DNA of 64,000 bases from Candidatus Dadabacteria bacterium (GTDB taxonomy: Bacteria > Desulfobacterota_D > UBA1144 > Nemesobacterales > Nemesobacteraceae), in the NCBI GenBank assembly GCA_951812735.1, contig OX638332.1:206508-270507 (forward strand), written 5' to 3'. Shown here piece by piece: positions 8,430 to 17,639 of this stretch; positions within the stretch are counted from its first letter, which is position 1, and each line of letters starts with the position of its first letter. The position numbers and the translations under genes are program-made. Below the pieces are notes generated by a model, which ran no database searches, was not told the DNA's origin, and saw nothing but the letters and a program-made list of their open reading frames with translations.

Positions 8430-11021
8430 ATGAATTCTAATAGAGGTATCAATCTGGCGGGCAAGGACCCGAGTAAATTTCTCCATTCCCGTTTTCTGAT
8501 GCCCGTGGTGTTTCTGTCCGCGTTGGTGATCGGGACGCTGGCGGTATACGTCTATTTCTCAAAAGACCTTCCTGATCTGCGTGATCTTACCAGGTACCAG
8601 CCCGTTATTCTAAACGAATTTTATTCATCCGAGGGAGAGCTGATAGCGCAGTCCGGGCTAGAGAGAAGGGCGCTTGTCGACCTCGACAGCATACCGCTTT
8701 ACGTTGTAAATGCCTTCATAGCGGTGGAGGACAGGAGGTTCTACCAGCACAGCGGCGTGGACGCTAAAAGCGTTGTGAGGGCCCTTTATCAGAACCTGGT
8801 TGTGGGGAGAATCGTTTCCGGGGGGAGCACCATTACGCAGCAGATAACCAAAAACCTCATTCTGGGCCCCCAAAAGGCCTACAGCAGGAAAATAAAGGAA
8901 GCAATTCTCTCGTACAGGATAGAAAGGAACCTCTCCAAGGAAGAAATACTGTATCTCTACCTAAACCACATATACCTTGCCGACGGCGTATACGGAGTTG
9001 AGATGGCGAGCCGGAATTACTTCGGAAAGTCGGCAAAAGACATAAATATAGCTGAGGCGTGTCTGCTGGCAGGAATTCCCAGAAGGCCGGAGCTCTACTC
9101 GCCCAGAGTCAATCCCTCAAACGCGCTTAAAAGGCAGAAAACCGTGATAAACATAATGCGCGACCAGGAATTCATAACCGACCGCCAGAAGCGGGAAGCT
9201 CTTGCGTATAAAATAAAAATCGTTCCGAAACAGGAGCCCAGAGGGGAATACATAGCCCCTTACTTTATTGAATACGTAAGGGAATACCTTGAGAGAAGAG
9301 TCGGAAGGAAGGCCTATGAGAAAGGTGGCTACAAGGTTTACACCACCCTTGACATGGATCTCAATCTTGCCGCCTACAAAGCCCTTCGAAGAGGGATACG
9401 CAAGGTTGAAAAAAGACAGGGCAGAACCAGATTCACTATCGCCAGGCTCAGGACGGCTGAGAAGATAGAGGAATTTAAAAAGCAGCAAAGCCACCTTGTT
9501 CTTCAGAACGGGAAAATATACAGGGCTGTTGTAACCGTTATAGGAGACATAGATGAACAGACTTCCTTTGCGACTGTTGAAGTCGGCGGCGAAAAACGAA
9601 GACTGAGTTACATAGTTGACTCCGAGCGGTATTTTCCGGCCCCGCAGGGCAAGTACCTCCTTCCCGAGAAGCTGCATATAGGGGACGTCATAAAGGTGAG
9701 GGTGTCTGTGAGCGACGGCGAGGTAGCTGATATATTTCCCCTGTTTCGCCCGCAGACCCAGGGGGCACTGCTTTCCATGGACACGAGGGGCAACGTTATT
9801 TCAATGGTGGGCGGGTATGATTTCGGACTCTCGAAATTCAACCGGGCGATCCAGGCCAAAAGGCAGCCGGGCTCGGCGTTTAAGCCTTTTCTCTACTCGG
9901 CGGCTATAGACAAGGGATACACCCAGACCAGCAAGCTCCTTGACGTGCCGATTATCGTGGATGACTGGGTTCCCGAGAATTACGATGAAGAATACATGGG
10001 GTCGATTTTCTTCAGGGAATCCCTCGTTAACTCAAGAAATCTTTCTTCAATAAGACTGATCATGGACATAGACCCTGAGTACGTAGCGAGTTATTCCAGG
10101 TACTTCGGCTTTAAATCCAGAATCGGTCCTTATCCATCGCTTGCTCTTGGAAGTTCGGAAGTAACTCTCTTGGAGCTTACAAATGCCTATTCTGTTTTTG
10201 CGAATTTAGGAAGATACAGAAAACCGAACTTCATACTCAGAATCTATGACAGAAACGGAAGCCTCATCGAGGATAACACGGGAGAGATGTACCTTCGGTA
10301 CGAGAAGAAACTGAAGCGGAAAGAGGGTGAAGAGGGAGCCGATGCGTCGGAGCAGTGGGATTACCGAGAACGGGTTTCAACTCAATCCCAAGAGGGTAGG
10401 TCGCAATTTTTAGGTCTTTTCGCCGAAGAACATAGAGATTTTCTTAACTCTGCGGAATTCCGGTTTCTCATTAAAAAGGTCCCCATTCATTACTTCGGTG
10501 AAACGGAGGACTTCGATAGGGTTATAAGTCCCGAGACAGCTTATGTAATGACTGACATGATGAAGGCGGTTATTAAGGAGGGGACGGGGCTGCTTGCCAA
10601 CCCGCTTAACTCCAAAGCTAGAATTGCGGGCAAGACCGGAACCACGAATGATTACACTGATGCGTGGTTCATAGGATACAGCCCAATGGTCGTAACCGGG
10701 GTGTGGGTCGGAAAGGACGATAACACCTCGCTTGGAGACAAGGAGTCGGGATCCTTATCTGCTGTCCAGGTCTGGAAAGAGTTCATGAGCAAGGTGCTTG
10801 ATAAATACAATGACCGCACGGAATTCGAGATTCCAGCCGGCGTAAAAATCATGAACACTCCTCTCGGGGAAATTTCTTACAAGGTCAAACCGAGCATGTC
10901 CAAGGACGAGGTTCTCAGGGGGTTAAGGATGATGGTAGGATCTTCGGAAAAGAAAACAGAGGAAGTAGAGGATTACGATTACAAGATAGATTCTCTTTTC
11001 AGGGAAGATGATGATGAGTAA
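8430..11021 (+). CDS. mrcA: Class A penicillin-binding protein 1A (bifunctional transglycosylase/transpeptidase)
   Basis: Polymerises and cross-links peptidoglycan at the outer face of the inner membrane. One N-terminal membrane anchor (about residues 22-44) precedes a GT51 domain with the catalytic Glu100 in AVEDRRFYQHSG and the GGSTITQQITKN motif at 131-142. An OB-like insert follows, then the transpeptidase domain with SAFK (Ser near 482), SRN near 530 and KTGTT near 734. At 863 residues it is at the long end for PBP1A. The charged stretch near 620-640 (KRKEGEEGAD) is an insert of low complexity. There is no Shine-Dalgarno site; a -10-like TATACT ends ten bases before the ATG. Confidence 0.95.
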   Translation: MNSNRGINLAGKDPSKFLHSRFLMPVVFLSALVIGTLAVYVYFSKDLPDLRDLTRYQPVILNEFYSSEGELIAQSGLERRALVDLDSIPLYVVNAFIAVEDRRFYQHSGVDAKSVVRALYQNLVVGRIVSGGSTITQQITKNLILGPQKAYSRKIKEAILSYRIERNLSKEEILYLYLNHIYLADGVYGVEMASRNYFGKSAKDINIAEACLLAGIPRRPELYSPRVNPSNALKRQKTVINIMRDQEFITDRQKREALAYKIKIVPKQEPRGEYIAPYFIEYVREYLERRVGRKAYEKGGYKVYTTLDMDLNLAAYKALRRGIRKVEKRQGRTRFTIARLRTAEKIEEFKKQQSHLVLQNGKIYRAVVTVIGDIDEQTSFATVEVGGEKRRLSYIVDSERYFPAPQGKYLLPEKLHIGDVIKVRVSVSDGEVADIFPLFRPQTQGALLSMDTRGNVISMVGGYDFGLSKFNRAIQAKRQPGSAFKPFLYSAAIDKGYTQTSKLLDVPIIVDDWVPENYDEEYMGSIFFRESLVNSRNLSSIRLIMDIDPEYVASYSRYFGFKSRIGPYPSLALGSSEVTLLELTNAYSVFANLGRYRKPNFILRIYDRNGSLIEDNTGEMYLRYEKKLKRKEGEEGADASEQWDYRERVSTQSQEGRSQFLGLFAEEHRDFLNSAEFRFLIKKVPIHYFGETEDFDRVISPETAYVMTDMMKAVIKEGTGLLANPLNSKARIAGKTGTTNDYTDAWFIGYSPMVVTGVWVGKDDNTSLGDKESGSLSAVQVWKEFMSKVLDKYNDRTEFEIPAGVKIMNTPLGEISYKVKPSMSKDEVLRGLRMMVGSSEKKTEEVEDYDYKIDSLFREDDDE

Positions 11022-11057
11022 TGAGCGGAGGGGCAGGCAAAAAATTAAAACTAAGAG

Positions 11058-11927
11058 TCATTTATTGAACATTACTGTTCTGTTTTTGTATATCAGAATT
11101 TCTCTGTTGATGTGAGACCAGATTGCTTGTGAAAGAACCTGTTTCTCCAGATCCTCTCCCTTTCTTACCAAGTCATTTATGGAATCGTTGTAGTTTACCC
11201 GTATTACATCCTGCTCTATTATGGGTCCGGAATCCAAATCCTCGGTTACGTAATGACTCGTTGCTCCAACGATCTTGACACCTCTTTTGTAGGCGTTGTG
11301 GTAGGGACGCGCTCCGGGGAAGGCGGGAAGGAAGGAGTGGTGAATGTTAATTATCCTGTTTTTGTAGTGTGAGACAAAATCCTCGGTAAGTATCTGCATG
11401 TACCTGGCAAGCACTATGAAATCCACTTTATAGTCCTTGAGAAGCTCAAGCTGTCTGGCTTCCACTTCCTCTTTGTTATTTTCTACATCCGAGAACACAT
11501 AAAAATCCATGCCGTAGCGGTCAGCAACGGGCTTGAGGTTAAGATGATTGCTTATAATGATAGGAACTTCCACATTCCACTCCCTGACTCTTAACCTGTA
11601 TATGATATCGGAGAGACAATGGGGAAGTTTTGAGACGAAAACCGCCATGCGCAGCGCTTTCCCGGTGAAAAATATGTCGAATTTTATGTCGAATTCTGAA
11701 GCTACTTCTTCTTGGAAACGTTCGGAGAATTCCTCTTTGGGGATGGAAAATTTCTCCATTGCCCATTTTACACGGACAAAGGTGACCATGTCGTCCGTGT
11801 CCATGCAGTGCTGCATTTCATATATGTTACCGCCATGCTTGGATATGTAGTCGATTATTGCGCGGAGAAGACCCGGGCGGTCAGGAGAATGTGTAAGCAG
11901 TACTGCTTGTTCAGAACTTTCTGACAT
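11058..11927 (-). CDS. purU: Formyltetrahydrofolate deformylase
   Basis: Hydrolyses 10-formyl-THF to THF and formate, balancing one-carbon pools and supplying formate for PurT. An N-terminal ACT domain (AVLLTHSPDRPGLLRAI) is followed by a formyltransferase-type domain with the signature NIHHSFLPAFPGARPYHNAY and the downstream VGATSHYVTEDLDSGPIIEQD. The catalytic Asn-His-Asp arrangement of PurU is present (NIHHS and the DLDSG Asp). I chose the ATG at 11927, giving 289 residues; the frame opens four codons earlier at a TTG. It converges on the PBP gene with a 36-base gap. Confidence 0.95.
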   Translation of the reverse strand: MSESSEQAVLLTHSPDRPGLLRAIIDYISKHGGNIYEMQHCMDTDDMVTFVRVKWAMEKFSIPKEEFSERFQEEVASEFDIKFDIFFTGKALRMAVFVSKLPHCLSDIIYRLRVREWNVEVPIIISNHLNLKPVADRYGMDFYVFSDVENNKEEVEARQLELLKDYKVDFIVLARYMQILTEDFVSHYKNRIINIHHSFLPAFPGARPYHNAYKRGVKIVGATSHYVTEDLDSGPIIEQDVIRVNYNDSINDLVRKGEDLEKQVLSQAIWSHINREILIYKNRTVMFNK

Positions 11928-11996
11928 GATTAAGACCAAGCCCCCCGTAGTGGAAATGCCATTATACCTTAAAAAGCGATATAGTCCTACAAGTTT

Positions 11997-12788
11997 CTAA
12001 AACAGCCCTCGCAACAATCCTCCGTCAACCTGAATAGTTGTCCCGGTCATGTAACTTGCTTTCTCAGAAGCAAGAAAGCAGGCTAGGGCGGCCAGTTCTT
12101 CAGGAGTTCCTATTCTTCGCAGCGGAATGTCTTTTTCCATCTCTTCTATGGCTTTTTCGTATTCAATGCCTGACTGGGCGGCTCTTTTTTCCGCAAGCGT
12201 CTTTATCCTGTCCGTGTAAATTCTTCCGGGACAGATGTTGTTTACCAAAATATTGTGTTTTGCCAATTCATTTGAAAGAGTTTTAGAAAAACCTATGAGC
12301 CCGGCACGAGAAGTGTTTGAGAGTATTAGTCCATCTATTGGTTGCTTAACGGCTATTGAGGTTATGTTCACTATTCTTCCCCAGTTTCTCTTCTTCATCA
12401 GAGGGACTACTTTTTTTGCTAGGTAAATACCACTTAGAAGGTTAAGCTCCAGGGCGTTCTGCCAGTCAGGTGATTCGAAGTCGTCAAAAAAGCCGAAAGG
12501 AGGGCCTCCGGCGTTGTTTATGAGAATGTCAATTCCACCGAACGTCTGCACCGTGGTTTCTATTACTTGGTCAACCTGTTCTTTGCTCGTCACGTCAGCC
12601 GCGGAAGCAAGAGCATCCACTGTGAAATGGGTTCTTATTTCTGAAGCGGTGCGCTCTATTTCGTCTTTTGAGCGTGAAAATATGGAGAGATTTACTCCTT
12701 CGTCCGCAAGAGCAAAGGCTATTGCCTTTCCGATTCCCTTGCTTGATGCCGCTACCAAGGCGACTTTTCCCTTTATACCAAGGTCCAT
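11997..12788 (-). CDS. SDR-family protein with substituted catalytic Tyr and Lys
   Basis: A 263-residue short-chain dehydrogenase/reductase fold. The cofactor loop reads VAASSKGIG rather than TGxxxGIG, the NNAGG motif is at 91-95 and the catalytic-region Ser is Ser144 in NITS. Where classical SDRs have YxxxK, 13 residues after that Ser, this protein has Ser157 and Arg161 (SNTSR). It therefore resembles the BKR-like SDR subgroup known to lack the full catalytic tetrad. The substrate is unknown and activity may be altered or absent. It follows the FmdB-type gene by 12 bases on the same strand, so the two are probably one transcript. Confidence 0.85.
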   Translation of the reverse strand: MDLGIKGKVALVAASSKGIGKAIAFALADEGVNLSIFSRSKDEIERTASEIRTHFTVDALASAADVTSKEQVDQVIETTVQTFGGIDILINNAGGPPFGFFDDFESPDWQNALELNLLSGIYLAKKVVPLMKKRNWGRIVNITSIAVKQPIDGLILSNTSRAGLIGFSKTLSNELAKHNILVNNICPGRIYTDRIKTLAEKRAAQSGIEYEKAIEEMEKDIPLRRIGTPEELAALACFLASEKASYMTGTTIQVDGGLLRGLF

Positions 12789-12800
12789 AAGCTACGTTTT

Positions 12801-13160
12801 TTAGTCTTTTGTCTTTTTCTTTGCTTTTTTGGTGTCAGACTTTATTGAGTCATATACCTTGGAAGGGTCGGAAGGGCCGGTTTCTACCGACGTGGCCGAA
12901 GCACCTTCGGAAGATGCGGCTGCATCTGTGGCTGCTTCTGCAGGAGCGTGATCTTTCAGTTCTTTGGGTTCCGATATTTTTTTCTTCCCGTAATCGGTTT
13001 CATACCAACCAGCACCTTTCAGATGAAAAGCGGAGAGAGAGATGATCTTTTTAAGTCTTCCTCCACACTCTTCACACTTGGTGGCAGGTCTATCATTAAA
13101 GCCCTGAAGGATTTCAAAGACACCTTCACACTTTTTACATTGATATTCGTAAATAGGCAT
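12801..13160 (-). CDS. FmdB-type zinc-ribbon protein
   Basis: 119 residues. The first 42 form the conserved FmdB/Zn-ribbon domain with MPIYEYQCKKCEGVFE and a second CEECGG pair, so two CxxC knuckles (Cys8/Cys11 and Cys29/Cys32) bind one metal. The domain is followed by SAFHLKGAGWYETDYG, found in many members, then a low-complexity Ala/Ser/Glu tail and a lysine-rich end. The function of the family is unsettled; despite the name it is not shown to regulate formamidase here. It is the first gene of a two-gene unit with the atypical SDR. Confidence 0.88.
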   Translation of the reverse strand: MPIYEYQCKKCEGVFEILQGFNDRPATKCEECGGRLKKIISLSAFHLKGAGWYETDYGKKKISEPKELKDHAPAEAATDAAASSEGASATSVETGPSDPSKVYDSIKSDTKKAKKKTKD

Positions 13161-13409
13161 GATTGCTCAGTTCTCCAATCTAAGAATATTTCTAGAAAAT
13201 CATCCGGACATATAAGAAAAAATCAAGAACACTGGCAGAATAGGGTGCTTATGGTGGATCCCGTGCATTTGTTCATGGATTTATATAAGTTTACATAATA
13301 TACATTATCGGACATTGAATATTTCTGCTGAGCAACTCGAGATAGTGGCTCATTTGGGATACATTTAGCAATAATCAAAGGTAGTTAGAGATAAAAGCTT
13401 ATAAGTTTT

Positions 13410-14033
13410 TCAGATAATTACGACTATTGCTCTTCCTGGGCCATGAACTCCCAATGTAAGGTTAAGCTCTATGTCCGCCGTCCTGCTAGGTCCGGTTATG
13501 AAAGAAATACACGAACACAGTTTATCATAATTTTCATAAGACTTCCCTAACCTTGCAAACAGAGCATGAATATTTGGGACTATGGTCTCCTTTTTAAGTA
13601 TCGCGATATGTACGGGAGGTAATAGCGAAGTAAGCCTCGGCTGCTTCGGACCGGACAACAATACCAGTGTTCCAGTGTCGGCAATAGCGAAATCAGCCCC
13701 AGTTATTCCTATATCCGTGTTCGCAAGATCGCTTTCAGAGGTAAATTCAAGTGATTTCAAGGATTCCATATTCCAGAAAGAAACTGACTGGGCACCAATT
13801 TCGTGGATAAGTTCATTTATTTTCTCGATCAGGTCTTCTTTCTCTGCGAGTAGATGAACTTCACCGGATACCATCTTAAAATTCTCTATAAAATCGTCTT
13901 CTAACTTGCTTTGATCAATAGAGAATTCGGAATTTGAAAAGGTTTTCTCTCTACCTTTTCTGCTCTTTTCTTCTTTTATTGATGTGAAATTTAGGTTTTG
14001 TAGTATAAATGCCTTTGATCCCTTAGAAATCAT
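13410..14033 (-). CDS. lutC: LUD-domain protein LutC (lactate utilisation)
   Basis: 207 residues from the ATG at 14033. The LUD core is visible in the segment GITGADFAIADTGTLVLLSG near residue 135 and the SLLPPVHIAILKKETIVP strand that follows, ending with a SRTADIE signature. LutC works with LutA and LutB to oxidise L-lactate to pyruvate. The frame opens 13 codons further upstream, but the chosen ATG forms an ATGA overlap with the lutB stop, matching the other junctions of this operon. The N-terminal part is lysine-rich and diverges from typical LutC. Confidence 0.87.
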   Translation of the reverse strand: MISKGSKAFILQNLNFTSIKEEKSRKGREKTFSNSEFSIDQSKLEDDFIENFKMVSGEVHLLAEKEDLIEKINELIHEIGAQSVSFWNMESLKSLEFTSESDLANTDIGITGADFAIADTGTLVLLSGPKQPRLTSLLPPVHIAILKKETIVPNIHALFARLGKSYENYDKLCSCISFITGPSRTADIELNLTLGVHGPGRAIVVII

Positions 14034-15472
14034 CTTAGTACTCCGTTTCTGCCGTGATATTTCTCTTTCCATATTTCTCTGAAGGGTTTTCTCGAGAAAG
14101 CCGGAAAGTTTTTTTCTCTAGTCCACTTTGAAAAAGGATATGGAAGTCCTTGCAATTCATTATCTTTTTGATAGAGACACTGTAGAAAAGCCATCGTTTT
14201 TCCTGCGAGATTATAGTAAAAAGGCTTACTGAAGACGAAACTCCAGATCCGAAAGGCCGTTTTCTCGATAAACCCTGGCAGATTCGCCCTTCCCTTGGTT
14301 TCCTCCACTACTTTTTGCCTCAGAGAAAGAAGTACGTGAGGAAAATCGATCTTTACTGGGCATACATCCCTACAAGCTCCGCAAAGAGAAGATGCAAACG
14401 GCAGATCCGCGGTTTTTTGCGGATCGTTTAGTTGCGGAGTTATTATTGCTCCTATCGGTCCCGAGTAAACCCACCCGTAACTGTGTCCCCCAACCTGCCT
14501 GTAAACCGGGCATACGTTGATGCAGGCTCCGCATCTTATACAGTAAAGCGATTCTCTGGTTTCCTCTGATTTCGCAATCTCACTTCTTCCGTTGTCAAGG
14601 AAAACCAGATGGAACTGCCGGGGACCGTCACTCTCCCCTTCCCTCTTTGGGCCCGTTATGAGAGAGACGTAAGTGGAGGATTTCTGACCCGTAGCGCTTC
14701 TTGCCAGCAGGCTGAGGAAAATTGAAAGCTGCTCGAACCTGGGGACGATCTTCTCTATTCCCATGATGGCCACATGTATATCCGGAAACGTGGTCGCGAG
14801 CCTGGCGTTACCCTCGTTTTCGACTATTGCTATGGTCCCTGTTTCGGCCACGGCGAAGTTAACCCCGGAAATACCCATGTCGGCCGAGAGAAACTTCTCT
14901 CTCAGCTCTTTTCTCGCTATGTTTGTTAGTTCCTGCGGTTCTTCATACTCGGGCACGCCGAATTTCTCGGAGAAAAGCTTTGAGATGTCCTCTTTAGTCT
15001 TGTGAATTGCGGGGGTGATTATGTGGAAAGGATGATCGTCACAGAGCTGTACTATGTACTCTCCAAGGTCGGTTTCCACGGTGTTTATCCCGTTTGATAT
15101 AAGGTGTTTGTTAAGTTCTATCTCCTCTGTGGCCATCGATTTGCTTTTCACGACGTTTCTGACGTTGTTTTCTCTGGCTATGTTGACCACTATTGCCGAG
15201 GCTTCCTCGGCGTCTTTTGCCCAGTGTACCCTGCCGCCCACTCTGGTAACGCTTTTTTCGAGCTCCAGAAGATAGCTATCCAGGTTTTTTATTACTTCTT
15301 CTTTTATTCCCCTGGCTTCAGACCTGAGTTCCTCCCACTCGAAAACCCCGCTTACCGCCTTTTGTCTGGAAGCCCTTGATCTGTCGGTGAAATTCACAAG
15401 AGCCTTTTTCAGCTTGGGATTACCGAGGGCTTCTGCGGAGTTTTTCTTGAAATCTATGCGTTCGGTAATCAT
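14030..15472 (-). CDS. lutB: Lactate utilisation iron-sulfur protein LutB
   Basis: 480 residues. An N-terminal LUD domain (MGISGVNFAVAETGTIAIVENEG-like segment near residue 198) is followed by two 4Fe-4S ferredoxin motifs: CIRCGACINVCPVYRQ near residue 308 and CGACRDVCPVKIDFP near 363. The conserved GGHSYGWVYSGPIGAI lies between them. This is the architecture of LutB/YkgF, the electron-transferring subunit of the non-flavin L-lactate dehydrogenase complex. Both ends are ATGA overlaps (lutA upstream, lutC downstream), so the three are co-translated. Confidence 0.93.
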   Translation of the reverse strand: MITERIDFKKNSAEALGNPKLKKALVNFTDRSRASRQKAVSGVFEWEELRSEARGIKEEVIKNLDSYLLELEKSVTRVGGRVHWAKDAEEASAIVVNIARENNVRNVVKSKSMATEEIELNKHLISNGINTVETDLGEYIVQLCDDHPFHIITPAIHKTKEDISKLFSEKFGVPEYEEPQELTNIARKELREKFLSADMGISGVNFAVAETGTIAIVENEGNARLATTFPDIHVAIMGIEKIVPRFEQLSIFLSLLARSATGQKSSTYVSLITGPKREGESDGPRQFHLVFLDNGRSEIAKSEETRESLYCIRCGACINVCPVYRQVGGHSYGWVYSGPIGAIITPQLNDPQKTADLPFASSLCGACRDVCPVKIDFPHVLLSLRQKVVEETKGRANLPGFIEKTAFRIWSFVFSKPFYYNLAGKTMAFLQCLYQKDNELQGLPYPFSKWTREKNFPAFSRKPFREIWKEKYHGRNGVLR

Positions 15473-16221
15473 TTTAGACCCTCAAAGGCGAGGAGTTCAG
15501 CCAGATGAAACACTTTTACAGGAAGTTTTTTTCTGGATACCAGTCCCTTTATGTTCATAAGACACCCCATGTCGGTTGAAACGACGGCCTCCGCGCCTGA
15601 ATTCATGATTGAGTCCGTTTTTTCCTGGAGCATGGATTTTGATACTTCCGGGTACTTAATGGAAAAAGTTCCTCCAAAACCGCAGCAGGCATCGGCCATC
15701 TTCATTTCAACGAGTTCAACTCCGTTTAGGGATTTAATAAGCTCCCGGGGCTGAGAACTTATCCCGAGTTCCCGAAGCGCGTGGCAGGAATCATGAAAAG
15801 TTACCCTACCCCTGTATGTGGAGTTAAGACTAATAGTTTCTTTTCTCTGGAAAACAAATTCGGAGAACTCATAGATGTTGGATGAAACCTTTTCCACGCG
15901 GGATAGAGCTTCTGGGTCGTCACGGAAAAGCTGCGTGTAATAGTTTCTTACCATTGACACGCATGAACCCGAGGGACACACAATTGCTTCATCTGCATCT
16001 CCGAAGACATCGAGAAAATGACGGGCGACTTTTTCTGCCTCTTTTCTGTGACCGGAGTTAAACGCGGGCTGTCCGCAGCATGTCTGGTTTTGCGGAAATT
16101 CGATTTCAAGTCCCATGCCGGAGAAAACCCTCAGCATTGCTTCTCCCACTTCGGGAAAGAAATTGTCTACTAGACAGCTTATGAAAAGACGGATCTTTTG
16201 TTGTTTTTCTGATGAACTCAT
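15469..16221 (-). CDS. lutA: Lactate utilisation protein LutA (cysteine-rich CCG domains)
   Basis: From the ATG at 16221 it has 250 residues, near the usual LutA/YkgE length. Two cysteine-rich CCG units are visible: CLVDNFFPEVG with TCCGQPAFNSG in the first half, and FHDSCHALRELGI with ACCGFGGTFS in the second. Such domains bind Fe-S clusters and are shared with heterodisulfide reductase HdrB. The chosen start overlaps the fic stop as ATGA. A start ten codons earlier is possible but would lie inside the fic gene. Confidence 0.92.
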   Translation of the reverse strand: MSSSEKQQKIRLFISCLVDNFFPEVGEAMLRVFSGMGLEIEFPQNQTCCGQPAFNSGHRKEAEKVARHFLDVFGDADEAIVCPSGSCVSMVRNYYTQLFRDDPEALSRVEKVSSNIYEFSEFVFQRKETISLNSTYRGRVTFHDSCHALRELGISSQPRELIKSLNGVELVEMKMADACCGFGGTFSIKYPEVSKSMLQEKTDSIMNSGAEAVVSTDMGCLMNIKGLVSRKKLPVKVFHLAELLAFEGLK

Positions 16222-17609
16222 AACGATTTTTTGTTCCAGACTTCCTGCCACGCTTGAAATTCGCGCAGAGTGACCTTATAGCGCGCGCAACTTCCTTCGT
16301 GAATAGCGATTAATTCGTTCTCGGCAATTTCTCTGAATGTTTCCCTATCGGAGAATTCAACGTTTTTTGCGACCCAGTTCTTAATATACTCAAACGCAGA
16401 TTTTCTGTTCATCAAAGCACGAATGGTTTCGCCGACAACATGATAAAGTCCCTCGCGATACCTGATCCGGAACTGATCAGGTTCTCCGATCACTTGTCTT
16501 GCCGCCCTATATCGTGAAGCTGAGGACTCATATGCTTTGATAAAGAGGTTTTTCAGAAGGGCAACTTTTCTAAGTTCGTAGACACCAAGGATGGCTTCAG
16601 TATATGCATCAGTCGGCACTTCTATAAAAGACAGTGGCATAAGGTTTTTCTTAATCAGCGGAATGTTTGCGGCAAGGCGTGACAAACGCTTGTTAATGTT
16701 ATCAAATGGTTGCAAGTAAGGAATCTGTACCATGATGAAAAAGGACTGCTCAAATGGGTCATTGATGGCAGCAGCACTCGCGAGGAGCTGGTCAAAACAT
16801 TCTTCAATCAGTTGAGGCGCTTCGAGTGGGTGGAATGCAGATTTCTCGATTCCTACGCCGATGCGTCGCAGTCTGCCGATCGATTTAGGGTCGGCAAGAA
16901 GATTGTGTGCCAGTAAAGCATGGAGGTTAAAAACGGTGTATCGATTAAAGCCAACTTCCCCTGCGGAATTGACAAGGAACTCAATTGCTTCTTTGTGATT
17001 CAGGATCATCTGGGCTTCCAATTGATCTTTTCCCTCGGCTTCTTTACCGAAATTGATAAGCCGACCGGTTTCAAGCAGTGAATAGGTGTTACCTTCAAGA
17101 CGGCTTGAACTCCATGACATGTCTATGAGCAGCCGGTTAAGAATTTGCTTCGCATGGGCACCCGCAGGTTGTTCCGCCGTGACTTGGGTGCCGATTTTCT
17201 TCAGATGTTCCCTTTCCTTTGAGGAAAGATAGAAACTTGTATTTGGAAGGTAGGAATCAAGAAAATTGCGGTCGTAACCTACTCGCTTCCGCATTTCAAA
17301 GGGCTGGCGAATATGTTTTCGAATTTCAATTGCATCTCCAGAGAATGATTCCCCGAGCTTGACTTCTGTTTTACCGATTTGTCTATATAGACCTTTATCC
17401 GCGGAAACTTTGTACTTTACTCCGCGTTTCTGCCCCTCAGTAAGTAGGCGGCCCTCGTTCACAAGATATTTCAGACGGTACTGGAGCGTGCGACGAGGAA
17501 TTTTCTCATCAAGTTTGTTCGCAATCTCACGGATACCAGTTCCGTTCGGGAACATAGACACGATAGCTTCGATAGCTTGAAACTTTTCTTCCGGTATTCT
17601 CTTTGCCAT
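16218..17609 (-). CDS. Helix-turn-helix/Fic-fold protein with a degenerate Fic motif, first gene of the lut operon
   Basis: 463 residues. Residues 1-70 look like a winged helix (IREIANKLDEKIPRRTLQ, then a basic QKRGVKYKVS wing). The rest is Fic-like: an inhibitory-helix signature SSRLEGN (Ser168, Glu172, Gly173) and a core motif at 300-308 reading QPFDNINKR in place of HPFxxGNGR. The catalytic His is Gln300 and both glycines are lost, so classical AMPylation is doubtful; a QPF-type Fic subgroup is known. It overlaps lutA by an ATGA and follows an array of seven 21-bp repeats. I infer a transcriptional regulator of the lut operon that binds those repeats; a stand-alone Fic protein is the alternative. 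Confidence 0.82.
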   Translation of the reverse strand: MAKRIPEEKFQAIEAIVSMFPNGTGIREIANKLDEKIPRRTLQYRLKYLVNEGRLLTEGQKRGVKYKVSADKGLYRQIGKTEVKLGESFSGDAIEIRKHIRQPFEMRKRVGYDRNFLDSYLPNTSFYLSSKEREHLKKIGTQVTAEQPAGAHAKQILNRLLIDMSWSSSRLEGNTYSLLETGRLINFGKEAEGKDQLEAQMILNHKEAIEFLVNSAGEVGFNRYTVFNLHALLAHNLLADPKSIGRLRRIGVGIEKSAFHPLEAPQLIEECFDQLLASAAAINDPFEQSFFIMVQIPYLQPFDNINKRLSRLAANIPLIKKNLMPLSFIEVPTDAYTEAILGVYELRKVALLKNLFIKAYESSASRYRAARQVIGEPDQFRIRYREGLYHVVGETIRALMNRKSAFEYIKNWVAKNVEFSDRETFREIAENELIAIHEGSCARYKVTLREFQAWQEVWNKKSL

Positions 17610-17639
17610 TTTTTCTCATGTATCGTAAATAAAAATATA

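Noticed and set aside
9117-9677. 186-codon minus-strand frame inside the PBP gene
   Set aside because: It lies wholly within the intact transpeptidase/OB region and shows no domain.
13161-13409. Gene or regulatory element in the 249-bp gap between lutC and the FmdB gene
   Set aside because: AT-rich with scattered promoter-like hexamers, but no consistent pair of elements, hairpin or open frame.
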